Shown here piece by piece: positions 9,013 through 16,930 of a stretch of DNA of 49,950 nt. The DNA lies in NCBI GenBank assembly GCA_002726335.1, contig PBSR01000276.1, forward strand, positions 1-49,950, given 5' to 3'. The position numbers and the translations under genes are program-made. A model generated the notes under the pieces. The model was not told the origin of the DNA. It was given only the letters and a program-made list of their open reading frames with translations, and did not search any database. This DNA is from Gemmatimonadaceae bacterium (lineage in GTDB: Bacteria > Latescibacterota > UBA2968 > UBA8231). Every line of letters begins with the position of its first letter. Position 1 is the stretch's first letter.

Positions 9013-9969
9013 CTAGGCCTCCACTTGTTCTTCGTTCGTCAGCCGCAGGAAGACGTCTTCCAGCGACATATCCATGCTACGCAGTTCGCGCAGTCCAAAA
9101 CCACCATCGACGACGGCCTTGGCCAGCGGGTTGCGCACGTCCTGACCCGGTGCTGTCGTGATGAGGAACGCTTCTCCCGCACCCACACCGGCACCGCCCG
9201 CCTCTTCGTGCTGCACCTCGAGGACACCCGGTACGCCGGCGAGCAGGCCCTGCACCGTATCCTTCGGGCCGGCCACCTGGGCGCGCAGCACCTCGCCCTC
9301 CTGCAGCTGTGCGGTCAGGCTTTCTGGTGAACCTTCCCCGACGATGCGGCCATTGTTGATGATGACGACCTTGTCACAGGTCATCGACACCTCTGGCAGG
9401 ATGTGCGTACTCAGGACGATGGTGTGCTCGCCGCGCAGGGACTTGATCGTCTCGCGGATTTCGATGATCTGCTTCGGATCCAGACCGACGGTTGGTTCAT
9501 CGAGGATGAGCACAGAAGGGTTGTGCACCAGCGCCTGTGCCAGACCGACGCGCTGCCTGTACCCTTTCGAGAGATGGCCTATCACCGTTCGCGCCACGTG
9601 GGCGACACCCGTCTTCTGCATGGTGTCTTCGAGACAGGAACTCAGTTCCGGCGAAGGCACGCCCTTGATCTTGGCGACGAAGCGCAGGTAGGACTCGACG
9701 GTCATGTCGAGATACAGTGGCGGCTGCTCGGGTAGATAGCCGATGCGGCGGCGCACCTCGAGCGAGGCCTCGGCAATGTCGTAGCCGTCGACGCTTGCCG
9801 TGCCGGAGGATGGCGGCAGATAGCAGGTCAGCATACGCATCGTCGTCGTCTTGCCGGCGCCGTTGGGCCCGAGAAAGCCCATGATCTGGCCGGTTTCGGC
9901 CGTAAAGGTCAGGTTGTCGACGGCTGTGACGTCGCCGTATTGCTTGGACAGTTCGCGGACTTCGATCAC
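9013..9969 (-). CDS. ABC transporter ATP-binding protein, GldA-like
   Basis: 318 aa. A complete nucleotide-binding domain: Walker A GPNGAGKTT (34-42), Q-loop near Gln82 (YLPEQPPLY), signature LSKGYRQR (133-140), Walker B VLILDEP (153-159) and switch His189 (LSTHI). A C-terminal regulatory extension of about 90 residues follows, as in GldA/CcmA-type exporters. The start codon is GTG (9967-9969), 28 bp after the DUF58 gene. It energises the ABC-2 permease encoded 10 bp downstream. The substrate is not predictable from sequence. Confidence 0.9.
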   Translation of the reverse strand: MIEVRELSKQYGDVTAVDNLTFTAETGQIMGFLGPNGAGKTTTMRMLTCYLPPSSGTASVDGYDIAEASLEVRRRIGYLPEQPPLYLDMTVESYLRFVAKIKGVPSPELSSCLEDTMQKTGVAHVARTVIGHLSKGYRQRVGLAQALVHNPSVLILDEPTVGLDPKQIIEIRETIKSLRGEHTIVLSTHILPEVSMTCDKVVIINNGRIVGEGSPESLTAQLQEGEVLRAQVAGPKDTVQGLLAGVPGVLEVQHEEAGGAGVGAGEAFLITTAPGQDVRNPLAKAVVDGGFGLRELRSMDMSLEDVFLRLTNEEQVEA

Positions 9970-9997
9970 CGGTGAGACTCCTCTTGCTCGCTCAACT

Positions 9998-10885
9998 TCA
10001 GTTGCGGCTCATGCGGCCCTCGAAGAAGCGGGCCAGGGGTTCTACGTAGTCGCCAGAAGCGGCGTCGATGCGTACCTCGTCCACGGCGAGGCGACGGAAC
10101 GTCCGTGTCCGCCGGGCGACGCCTGCCTGCCAGCGCTCAGCAAAGGCCAGTCGGACTGCCGGGTCAGAGCTGTCGATGATGACCTGCTGTCCGGATTCGG
10201 CATCATGCATCGTCACAAAGCCGACGTCGGGCAACTCCCCTTCGCGCGGATCTTCGATGCTGACGGCGATGACGTCGTGGCGACGGCTGGCACGTTGCAG
10301 TGCACGGTCGTAGCCCTCGTCGATGAAATCAGAGATGACAAACACCACCGCGTGCCGCCGGACGACACGATCCAGGGTCTCCAATGCCTGCGAGATGGAC
10401 GTGCGCCGTCCCCTGGGGCGATGGTAGAGCAGCTCGCGGATGACTCGCAGAACGTGACGCCGACCCTTTTTCGGGGGCACGAAGACCTCGACCTCATCGG
10501 TGAAGATGAGCAGCCCGACACGGTCGTTATTGCGAATGGCGGAGAAGGCCAGCAGTGCTGAGATCTCGACTCCCACTTCCCCCTTCAGCCGGGGGCCGGA
10601 CCCGAAGCCACCCGAGGCACTGGCATCGACGACGAGGACCACGGTCAACTCCCGCTCCTCATCGAAGATCTTGACGAAGGGTTTGCCGCCGGACCTGGCC
10701 GTGACGTTCCAGTCGATGGTTCGCACATCGTCGCCGGCCTGGTACTCCCGCACTTCGGCGAACTCCATCCCGTGTCCCTTGAACACGGAATGGTACTCGC
10801 CGGCGAACAGGTCGTTCACCAGGCGACCCGCCTGGATCTCGATCCGGTGGACGTTGTCGAGTATTTCCTGTGGAACGGCGGCCAT
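9998..10885 (-). CDS. DUF58 domain protein partner of MoxR
   Basis: 295 aa. It carries the DUF58 hallmark GDDVRTIDWNVTAR (51-64) and an embedded vWA-like fold with a metal-site motif DASAS (D87, S89, S91), then FVISDF further on. No membrane helix is seen, so the protein is probably cytoplasmic. DUF58 genes almost always follow moxR; here the ATG at 10883-10885 lies 4 bp after the MoxR stop. MoxR-DUF58 pairs are thought to act as chaperones that insert cofactors or remodel vWA-containing clients, which fits the two vWA membrane proteins encoded 7.5 kb further along the same operon. Confidence 0.88.
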   Translation of the reverse strand: MAAVPQEILDNVHRIEIQAGRLVNDLFAGEYHSVFKGHGMEFAEVREYQAGDDVRTIDWNVTARSGGKPFVKIFDEERELTVVLVVDASASGGFGSGPRLKGEVGVEISALLAFSAIRNNDRVGLLIFTDEVEVFVPPKKGRRHVLRVIRELLYHRPRGRRTSISQALETLDRVVRRHAVVFVISDFIDEGYDRALQRASRRHDVIAVSIEDPREGELPDVGFVTMHDAESGQQVIIDSSDPAVRLAFAERWQAGVARRTRTFRRLAVDEVRIDAASGDYVEPLARFFEGRMSRN

Positions 10886-10889
10886 CAGC

Positions 10890-11909
10890 CTAAGGCACTT
10901 CGATATGATCGAAGAGTTGGGCCACGATGCGCTCGGAATCGACCTCTTCCGCCTCCGCTTCGTAGCTGGTAGCGACCCGGTGCCGCAGCACATCGGGACC
11001 GATCGCCTTGACATCTTCCGGAGTGACATATCCTCGGCGCCGCAGAAAGGCGTGCGCCCGTGCCGCTCGCGCCAGGTACAGGGTCGCTCGCGGCGAGGCG
11101 CCGTACTCGATCAGGGGCGCCAGCTCCGCCAGGCCCGCCTCTACCGGTGTCCGTGTGGCCTGCACGAGATCGACGATGTAATCCTTGATCTTGTCGTCGA
11201 CGTATACCAGTCGCACCGATTCCCGCACCCGGCGCAGGTCATCGAGGCTGACAGCCGGCTCCAGCGGTACGTCTCGGTCTTCCATCATGCGCTCGAGGAT
11301 CTGCCGCTCTTCGTCACGTGATGGATAGTCGACTTTCACTTTCAGCATGAAGCGGTCGATCTGGGCTTCGGGCAGCGGGTAGGTACCCTCCTGCTCAATG
11401 GGATTCTGCGTCGCCATCACCAGGAAGGGATCATCCAACTGATAGCTGGTATCGCCGATGGTGACCTGGCGCTCCTGCATCGCTTCGAGCAGGGCGCTCT
11501 GTACCTTGGCAGGGGCACGATTGATCTCGTCGGCGAGGATCAGATTGGCGAAGATCGGTCCCTTGCGGGCGACGAACTCGCCTGAGTGTTGCTCGTAGAT
11601 GAGCGTACCCGTGAGGTCGGCCGGCAACAGATCGGGGGTAAACTGAATGCGATGGAAGCGGGCTTGAATGATTCGCGCCAGGCTGCTGACAGTGAGCGTC
11701 TTGGCCAGGCCTGGTACCCCTTCGAGCAGGATATGCCCGCCGCAGAGGAAGCCGATCAGGATGCGCTCGAGCATGGGGCGCTGGCCGACGATAACCCGGT
11801 CCATCTCGGTCAGAACCCGGTCCAGCAGCAGACTCTCCTGCTGAATCTGTGCGGTCAAGGCACCGATATCGGGGTGGCTCTGCACGTCGTCGTCCCTCTT
11901 CTCGCTCAT
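10890..11909 (-). CDS. moxR: MoxR family AAA+ ATPase
   Basis: 339 aa. Walker A is GVPGLAKT (64-71) and Walker B LILADEIN (123-130); the sensor segment VMATQNPIEQEGTYPLPEAQIDRF follows in shorter conserved blocks (ATQNPIEQEG, EAQIDRFMLK). A MoxR-type lid domain completes it. MoxR ATPases form hexamers that remodel vWA-domain clients using ATP. The ATG at 11907-11909 overlaps the stop of the TPR lipoprotein gene as ATGA; a longer upstream reading frame (to 11951) would lie inside that gene and adds no conserved residues. The full-length match to the family makes this assignment secure. Confidence 0.93.
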   Translation of the reverse strand: MSEKRDDDVQSHPDIGALTAQIQQESLLLDRVLTEMDRVIVGQRPMLERILIGFLCGGHILLEGVPGLAKTLTVSSLARIIQARFHRIQFTPDLLPADLTGTLIYEQHSGEFVARKGPIFANLILADEINRAPAKVQSALLEAMQERQVTIGDTSYQLDDPFLVMATQNPIEQEGTYPLPEAQIDRFMLKVKVDYPSRDEERQILERMMEDRDVPLEPAVSLDDLRRVRESVRLVYVDDKIKDYIVDLVQATRTPVEAGLAELAPLIEYGASPRATLYLARAARAHAFLRRRGYVTPEDVKAIGPDVLRHRVATSYEAEAEEVDSERIVAQLFDHIEVP

Positions 11910-12421
11910 TGAGGGTCTTCTGTGGAGCCTTCCTGGAAGCCTGGCACCCACGTATCAGGGTCCTGTCCCACGTGCGCGAGAAGCTGCTGTGCCTGGCTGA
12001 CCAGTTCGGAGTCCGGGTAGTTGTCGATCACCGCCTGGTACGCACTCCGGGCGGCATCGAGATCATGCAGATGCTCCTCGCAGACAAAGGCGATCATGAA
12101 CTGCGCCCCGTCGGCGACCTCACTGGTGGGGAAGGACTCGAGGATCCGCCGATAGTCGGCCACGGCAGCAACCATGTCCCCCTGCTGCTGACGCAGAACG
12201 GCCAGCTGCATGAGTGCCTCTGGAACGGTGACATCGGCGGGATATTTCTGCACGAAGGCTTCCAGAAGCGCGATCGCCTCCTCGCCCCTGGCCGTGTCCT
12301 GCGCCGCTTCGCGTGCGGCCTGTAAAGCGTTGGCCAGTTCGGTGTCCGGCTCGGGACCGGCACAGCCGAGACCGGTACTCAGCGCTACGGCACTCACCAA
12401 AAGTATGGTTCTCAAACACAC
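11906..12421 (-). CDS. TPR lipoprotein, CpoB/YbgF-like
   Basis: About 171 aa. An N-terminal hydrophobic signal (LRTILLVSAVALSTGLGC) ends in Gly-Cys, a plausible though non-canonical lipobox. Three TPR-like repeats follow: GEEAIALLEAFVQKYP, GDMVAAVADYRRILESFP and LDAARSAYQAVIDNYP. The repeat spacing resembles the outer-membrane-lipoprotein TPR proteins of the CpoB/BamD group. There is no in-frame ATG near the signal, so the start is a GTG at 12419-12421, or a TTG two codons later. It is coupled to moxR by an ATGA overlap. A scaffold role in the envelope is inferred. Confidence 0.7.
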   Translation of the reverse strand: MCLRTILLVSAVALSTGLGCAGPEPDTELANALQAAREAAQDTARGEEAIALLEAFVQKYPADVTVPEALMQLAVLRQQQGDMVAAVADYRRILESFPTSEVADGAQFMIAFVCEEHLHDLDAARSAYQAVIDNYPDSELVSQAQQLLAHVGQDPDTWVPGFQEGSTEDPQ

Positions 12422-12512
12422 GTTCGTACTGCGCACTTGGGTCACTCCACTGCTCTCGAAGTTGATATTGGCGCCTGACGCCCGGAGGTTTGCTCCGGTT
12501 CCCGAAAAGTCG

Positions 12513-12920
12513 TCAGTCCGCTGAGGATGACTTGCCGGTCGATGACTTGCCGTCCGAGGATTTTCCGTCGGATGTTTTCGCGTCTGACGATGTGCTGCCC
12601 GACGACTTGTCGTTCGACGACTTGTCGTTCGACGACTTGTCTCCGCCACCTGGCTTGTCAGCCGACGACTTGTCTCCGCCACCTGGCTTGTCAGCCTTGG
12701 CTGATTTCTTGTAGTTGTCGCTCCGATAGTCGGTGATGTAGAATCCCGACCCCTTGAACAGCAACCCACCACCGGCCCCGATCAGGCGTTCGACCTTTCC
12801 CTTGCCGGAGCCATCAGGACACTCGCTCTTCGGGCATTTCTTCAGGCGGTCATCCTTGATGCTCTGCACGGTTTCGAACTGGTGTCCACATTTCTTGCAT
12901 TCGTATTCGTATGTCGGCAT
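12513..12920 (-). CDS. FmdB-type zinc ribbon protein with repetitive Lys/Ser/Asp tail
   Basis: 135 aa. Residues 1-70 form a FmdB/putative regulatory zinc ribbon: MPTYEYECKKCGHQFE has the first CxxC, and a second Cys pair follows in KKCPKSEC. The conserved GGGLLFKGSGFYITDYRS segment is also typical. After residue 70 the protein is a low-complexity hydrophilic tail built from repeats such as ADKPGGGDKSS (twice) and NDKSS (twice), encoded by perfect 33-bp and 15-bp tandem DNA repeats. I chose the ATG at 12918-12920, where homology begins. It appears to be the first gene of the minus-strand operon. FmdB was named from a formamidase regulator, but most members have no known function. Confidence 0.85.
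   Translation of the reverse strand: MPTYEYECKKCGHQFETVQSIKDDRLKKCPKSECPDGSGKGKVERLIGAGGGLLFKGSGFYITDYRSDNYKKSAKADKPGGGDKSSADKPGGGDKSSNDKSSNDKSSGSTSSDAKTSDGKSSDGKSSTGKSSSAD
12601..12696. repeat. Tandem repeats coding the FmdB tail
   Basis: Two perfect 15-bp units (GACGACTTGTCGTTC) at 12601-12630 are followed by two perfect 33-bp units at 12631-12663 and 12664-12696. All are multiples of three and stay in frame with the FmdB gene, so copy-number change would lengthen or shorten the hydrophilic tail without a frameshift. Confidence 0.95.
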
Positions 12921-12983
12921 GGTTCGATCGCTTGGTCTCTCCTGTCGGCGAACGGCGTTGATCGCCGGCAACCACAGCCAAAG

Positions 12984-13012
12984 AATCTAACAACGTGATC
13001 ACGAGCCGGCAA
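12984..13012 (-). promoter_or_regulatory. Candidate sigma-70-type promoter for the FmdB-MoxR-Bat operon
   Basis: On the minus strand, a -35-like TTGCCG (complement of 13007-13012) is separated by 17 bp from a -10-like TAGATT (complement of 12984-12989). Each matches 4 of 6 consensus positions. It lies in the 111-bp gap just upstream of the FmdB gene, the first gene of the minus-strand run. No transcript evidence exists. Confidence 0.35.
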
Positions 13013-13031
13013 CGGAGCGGCGATTGGCGCC

Positions 13032-15317
13032 TCAACGGGGTGACTCGCTCAGCTCCCATTCGGGCCCGTCGTCCCCTTCGTCAGGCAGGCTTTCGGCCGG
13101 CAGATCGGCGTCGACGTAGGTCGGTTTGAGGCTGGGCAGGTCGGCGGCGCCCAACGGTCTCACCTGACCATTGTGATCGATCGTCAACAGGGTCATCTCA
13201 GAATTCGCCCGACGGCTCTCGGTGAAGCTGATGCGGCCTGAGGCACCCTCGTACTGGCGCACGTCGGCGAGAAACTGCCGCAGATCTGCGCCGGTGCCGT
13301 GTACGGAGGACCAGCCCCGTAGAATGAGGCTGGCCGCATCGAAGCCGGCTGCGGCATATCCGACGTCGTCACGATGGGTTCGAAGTCGATAGCGGTCAAC
13401 GAAGTCCCGCTCGGTTTCGGAGCCCTGTCGACGGGAGACAAAGATGGCACTCCGCAGATGGTCTCGCTCCGTCCGGGACAGTTCAGCGAGGGCCTCCGCA
13501 TCATTCCAGATGTCGTTGCCCAGCATCTGCGTCTGCAACCGATTGAAGTGGAGTTGCGGCGCGATACGGGCAGCGTCGTCAAAGTGCTCGGCGACGATGA
13601 CGACCCCATCTACGGTATCGACGAAGCGCTCCGATGAGTCCGGCTGACTCGGTGCCACCCCGAGCCCCTCGGCACGGACCAACTCCTCGAACAACCACTC
13701 CCCGGACACGGTCGTATCGAGCAATGCCGTCTCAAGTGAATCGAACAGTGACAGACTGTCGTCCCCCGCCGGCGGCATGAGGCGGAAACCCTTCTGTCGC
13801 AGCGAATCGAACTGGGCGTGGAAATCTGTCGTCGCCTCGGGAACGTACCAGTCGCTGTGCAGAACCAGACCACCGTTGCGGGTCGCCGTGTGTGTGAAGG
13901 CCTGCTCAAAGTCATAGCCGTAGTCACTTAGAGGCGAGAGGATGGCGAGAGTCTTCAAGCCGAGAACGAGAGTCGCGTACTCCGCCAGGGCCCGTCCCTG
14001 CACCTCCGGGATCGGATTGAGCTGAAACAGGTGGCTGCCCAGGGTATCGAGACCGCTCTGCTGGGCCAGAGGCGCGATCAGCGGTACACCTGCCGCTTCG
14101 GCCAGACCGGCAGCGGCGGCACAGGAGGTCGAGAACACGGGGCCGATGATGGCGGCGACACCCACCTCATCGATGAGGAACCGGGTTCCGGAAACGACGC
14201 GCACCAGACGACTCGCCTCACTCTGATAGATGGGCACGGTCTCGCCCTCGAAGTCGACATACTCGCTGCCCGTATCAAAGACGACGAGATCGAAGGGCTC
14301 GCCCATCTCTTCATTGGCCATCCGGGCTCCAGCCAGCAGGTCGCGTCCGATCTCACGTTCCCAGCGGGGACCCGACATGGGCGCCAGAACGCCGATACGC
14401 GGCGCATCCTCCCGCCCGGCGAGGGGAGCCCAGCCCGAGGGTGACACCGGCAGCGGCTCGGCGATGTCCACGACGAGCTCCGGGGCCTCGACGGTAGCCG
14501 GTACGGCCATCGTTTGCCCGGACAGACCCGCCTTGGCCAGGGAGTAGAACATGCCGTCGGTTCCGACGCTGTCGATGTAGGCTGTGAAGCGTTCCCGACT
14601 CTGGCCCCCCCACCCCAGACGTCCATACCAGCGAGCCTCGCCGAACAGGAGAGCATCGCGCAGTCGATCCTCTCCGAGTTTCAGGCGGATGCGGTCGAGC
14701 GCGCTCGGGGGTGCATCCGGCTGATGGGTGACTGTCGTGATCCGTCGATTGCGGACGATGGCGGCCAGTCGCTCGGCAGCCATTGCCCGCACGGCAAGGG
14801 GTGCCGTCCCCTCCAGGATACGAGCGTACTCCGTGGCGGCCTCATAGAACCGTTTCAACTGGTGGTAGGCGTCACCAACGAGCAACCTCGCATCCGCCGA
14901 ATAGCGGCTGTCAGGCGCCTGGCGCAGCAGTTCGCGGGACACGTCGATTGCGTCGTGATATGCGGCGGAGGCCACCGCTCCTGTCGGGGCGTCTCCTCCC
15001 TGCCGGATCAAGGTACGGCTGAGCATCAGCAGCGCCGCTCCTGAGCGCTGATTGGCAGGCAGGTCCGAGATGGAGCGGAAATTCTCCCTCGCCGTCTCGA
15101 GATCGCCGCCGTCGTAGGCCGTGATTCCCCGCGTGAAGTGACGCTCCGCAGCCCGCGAGTAACGGGCTCCCTCAAAAGCGGCGCCAACCGCAGCGGCCAT
15201 GACGACAAGAAGGAGGGCCGCCGCCAGCCAGGTCCCCGGAGACGGGATGACGCCTTGTCCACCACGGTGCCCCCGGGTACATTCGCCTCGGTGGAGTTTC
15301 GGCTTCCTTCTTCTCAT
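13032..15317 (-). CDS. Membrane-anchored TPR protein fused to a periplasmic ligand-binding domain
   Basis: 761 aa from the ATG at 15315-15317. A basic N-terminus leads to one membrane helix (WLAAALLLVVMAAAVGAA). TPR-like helices occupy about residues 50-180 (FTRGITAYDGGDLETARENF, ADARLLVGDAYHQLKRFYEA). A type I periplasmic-binding fold then starts at APRIGVLAPMSG and runs nearly to the C-terminus, with typical blocks VAAIIGPVFST, LIAPLAQQSG, LAILSPLSDYGYDF and GYAAAGFDAASLIL. It resembles branched-chain amino-acid receptors and the LppC/LpoA-like architecture of TPR plus binding domain. The binding fold may act as a sensor or scaffold rather than in transport, since no ABC importer genes are adjacent. 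The frame extends upstream to 15752, but that part is antisense to the ClpX-like gene and lacks family features. Confidence 0.78.
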   Translation of the reverse strand: MRRRKPKLHRGECTRGHRGGQGVIPSPGTWLAAALLLVVMAAAVGAAFEGARYSRAAERHFTRGITAYDGGDLETARENFRSISDLPANQRSGAALLMLSRTLIRQGGDAPTGAVASAAYHDAIDVSRELLRQAPDSRYSADARLLVGDAYHQLKRFYEAATEYARILEGTAPLAVRAMAAERLAAIVRNRRITTVTHQPDAPPSALDRIRLKLGEDRLRDALLFGEARWYGRLGWGGQSRERFTAYIDSVGTDGMFYSLAKAGLSGQTMAVPATVEAPELVVDIAEPLPVSPSGWAPLAGREDAPRIGVLAPMSGPRWEREIGRDLLAGARMANEEMGEPFDLVVFDTGSEYVDFEGETVPIYQSEASRLVRVVSGTRFLIDEVGVAAIIGPVFSTSCAAAAGLAEAAGVPLIAPLAQQSGLDTLGSHLFQLNPIPEVQGRALAEYATLVLGLKTLAILSPLSDYGYDFEQAFTHTATRNGGLVLHSDWYVPEATTDFHAQFDSLRQKGFRLMPPAGDDSLSLFDSLETALLDTTVSGEWLFEELVRAEGLGVAPSQPDSSERFVDTVDGVVIVAEHFDDAARIAPQLHFNRLQTQMLGNDIWNDAEALAELSRTERDHLRSAIFVSRRQGSETERDFVDRYRLRTHRDDVGYAAAGFDAASLILRGWSSVHGTGADLRQFLADVRQYEGASGRISFTESRRANSEMTLLTIDHNGQVRPLGAADLPSLKPTYVDADLPAESLPDEGDDGPEWELSESPR

Positions 15318-15339
15318 TTCCTCAGGCTGCGACAAGACG

Positions 15340-16917
15340 ATGTCCTTCCGTAGGCACAGAGACTGGCAGCACGCAGAGTGGCAGCACGCAGAGTGGCGTG
15401 GTGAAAAACCCGGACTCGACCCCGAGCAGATTCGGCGCATCATCGAGGAGCAGCAGAATCGGCAGGCTTCCGCCGACGTCGAAGGCGTCGAGAATGCTGG
15501 AACCGAAACGGCCGGCACCGATGCCGGGACTCCCGATGTGCCCGTAGGCGAGCGCTTCGACTTCCACCTCAAGCCGCAGGAACTCATCGACCACCTCGAC
15601 GGATTCGTCGTCGGCCAGCACCGGGCCAAGGCGATCCTGTCGACGAAGATCTGCACCCACTTCAATCGTCTCAGACTGCCCGATGAGGACGAGGAAGAAG
15701 TGGGTCGCATAAAGAATAACGTACTGATGATCGGGCCTACCGGCGTCGGCAAGACCTATCTCATTCGTCTCATTGCACGGCGGCTCGGTGTGCCTTTTGT
15801 CAAAGCCGATGCCACGAAGTTCAGTGAAACAGGGTATGTCGGCGGTGATGTCGAAGACCTGGTCCGTGAACTCGTCCACGACGCTGATGGCGACATCGAG
15901 CTGGCGCAACACGGAATCATCTACCTCGATGAAATCGACAAGATCGCCGCCAGCGGTCGTAGCGCCGGCCCCGACGTTTCGGGCTCTGGAGTGCAACGGA
16001 ATCTGCTCAAGTTGATGGAAGAGACGGACGTCGATCTCAAGTCCCCTCATGATCTGTCCTCACAGATGGAAACCGTCATCCAGATGCAGCGCACCGGAAA
16101 GGCGGAGCGCAAGAAGGTCAATACGCGCGATATCCTGTTCGTTGTCAGCGGCGCTTTTTCCGGCCTTGAGGACATCATCGCTCGTCGCCTGAACCAGGGA
16201 AGCATGGGTTTCCAGGCAACGGCGGAGGAACGCGGCGATGCCCCTGACCAAGCGGACGAACTGTTTGGCCAGGTGCGCTCCCAGGATCTGATCGAATTCG
16301 GCTTTGAGTCCGAGTTCATCGGTCGCCTGCCCGTCACCGCCGTTCTCGACGAATTGTCGCGTGACGATTTTCTCGCCATTCTGCGTTCCGACAACAGCAG
16401 CGTAGTCCTGTCCAAGGTACGGGATTTCCTCGCCTACGACATCGGCCTGACCTTTGAGGATGCCGCCCTCGAGCGCCTCGCCGACCTGGCCATCGAGGAG
16501 CATACCGGCGCCCGTGGGCTCGTCAGCGCCGTCGAGAAGGTGCTCCTCGACTTCGAGTGCCGCCTGCCCTCCCTCGACGTGGAGTGCTTCGCGGTCACCG
16601 CCGATGTCGTTCAGGATCCCGCCAGGGCTCTCGAGGAGTTCGTTATCGACCACTCGCTGCGGGCTTGGTGTACAGCCTTTGAACGGGATCACAACATTCA
16701 ACTCACGTTCACCGACGAAGCCACCGCAGACCTGCGCCGCATGGGAGTTGAGGCCGGGCGATTGCCTGGTGATCTCTGCCCGGAGCTGTTCTCGGATTAC
16801 GGGCACGGCCTCAAACTGCTGGAGAAGACCGCCTACGAAGTCACCAGGGAAATCCTCGCCAATCCGCAGGACTCGCTCAATACCATGATCCGTCAGCTCT
16901 ACGGCGGTACCACGTGA
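15340..16917 (+). CDS. ClpX-like AAA+ unfoldase without zinc-binding domain
   Basis: 525 aa from ATG 15340. AAA+ motifs match ClpX: Walker A GPTGVGKT (132-139), pore loop GYVG (165-168), Walker B IIYLDEID (193-200) and LIEFGFESEFIGRLPV. The N-terminal C4 zinc domain that recruits adaptors in ClpX is absent; the first 100 residues have no Cys and contain a QHAEW-QHAEW repeat. The ClpP-docking IGF loop is replaced by MGF (289-291). About 90 residues extend past the normal end of ClpX. It may work with ClpP or as a separate remodelling ATPase. No clpP is in view. The start is uncertain: no strong ribosome-binding site precedes ATG 15340, and an upstream in-frame ATG (15199) would overlap the divergent gene. 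Confidence 0.8.
   Translation: MSFRRHRDWQHAEWQHAEWRGEKPGLDPEQIRRIIEEQQNRQASADVEGVENAGTETAGTDAGTPDVPVGERFDFHLKPQELIDHLDGFVVGQHRAKAILSTKICTHFNRLRLPDEDEEEVGRIKNNVLMIGPTGVGKTYLIRLIARRLGVPFVKADATKFSETGYVGGDVEDLVRELVHDADGDIELAQHGIIYLDEIDKIAASGRSAGPDVSGSGVQRNLLKLMEETDVDLKSPHDLSSQMETVIQMQRTGKAERKKVNTRDILFVVSGAFSGLEDIIARRLNQGSMGFQATAEERGDAPDQADELFGQVRSQDLIEFGFESEFIGRLPVTAVLDELSRDDFLAILRSDNSSVVLSKVRDFLAYDIGLTFEDAALERLADLAIEEHTGARGLVSAVEKVLLDFECRLPSLDVECFAVTADVVQDPARALEEFVIDHSLRAWCTAFERDHNIQLTFTDEATADLRRMGVEAGRLPGDLCPELFSDYGHGLKLLEKTAYEVTREILANPQDSLNTMIRQLYGGTT
15365..15394. repeat. 15-bp tandem duplication near the ClpX-like start
   Basis: GGCAGCACGCAGAGT occurs twice head to tail (15365-15379, 15380-15394), giving the QHAEW repeat at residues 10-19. 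The unit is in frame. Confidence 0.9.
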
Positions 16918-16930
16918 GGGTGGGCGGCGC

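Noticed and set aside
4949..9969. Gliding motility locus
   Set aside because: Only the Gld-type ABC genes are present; no gldB, gldK-N or sprA genes are visible, and GldFG homologues are common in non-gliding bacteria.
15318..15752. N-terminal extension of the TPR-binding-domain protein
   Set aside because: The extra residues are Ser/Arg/Cys-rich, lie antisense to the ClpX-like Walker region and precede a clear signal-anchor start.
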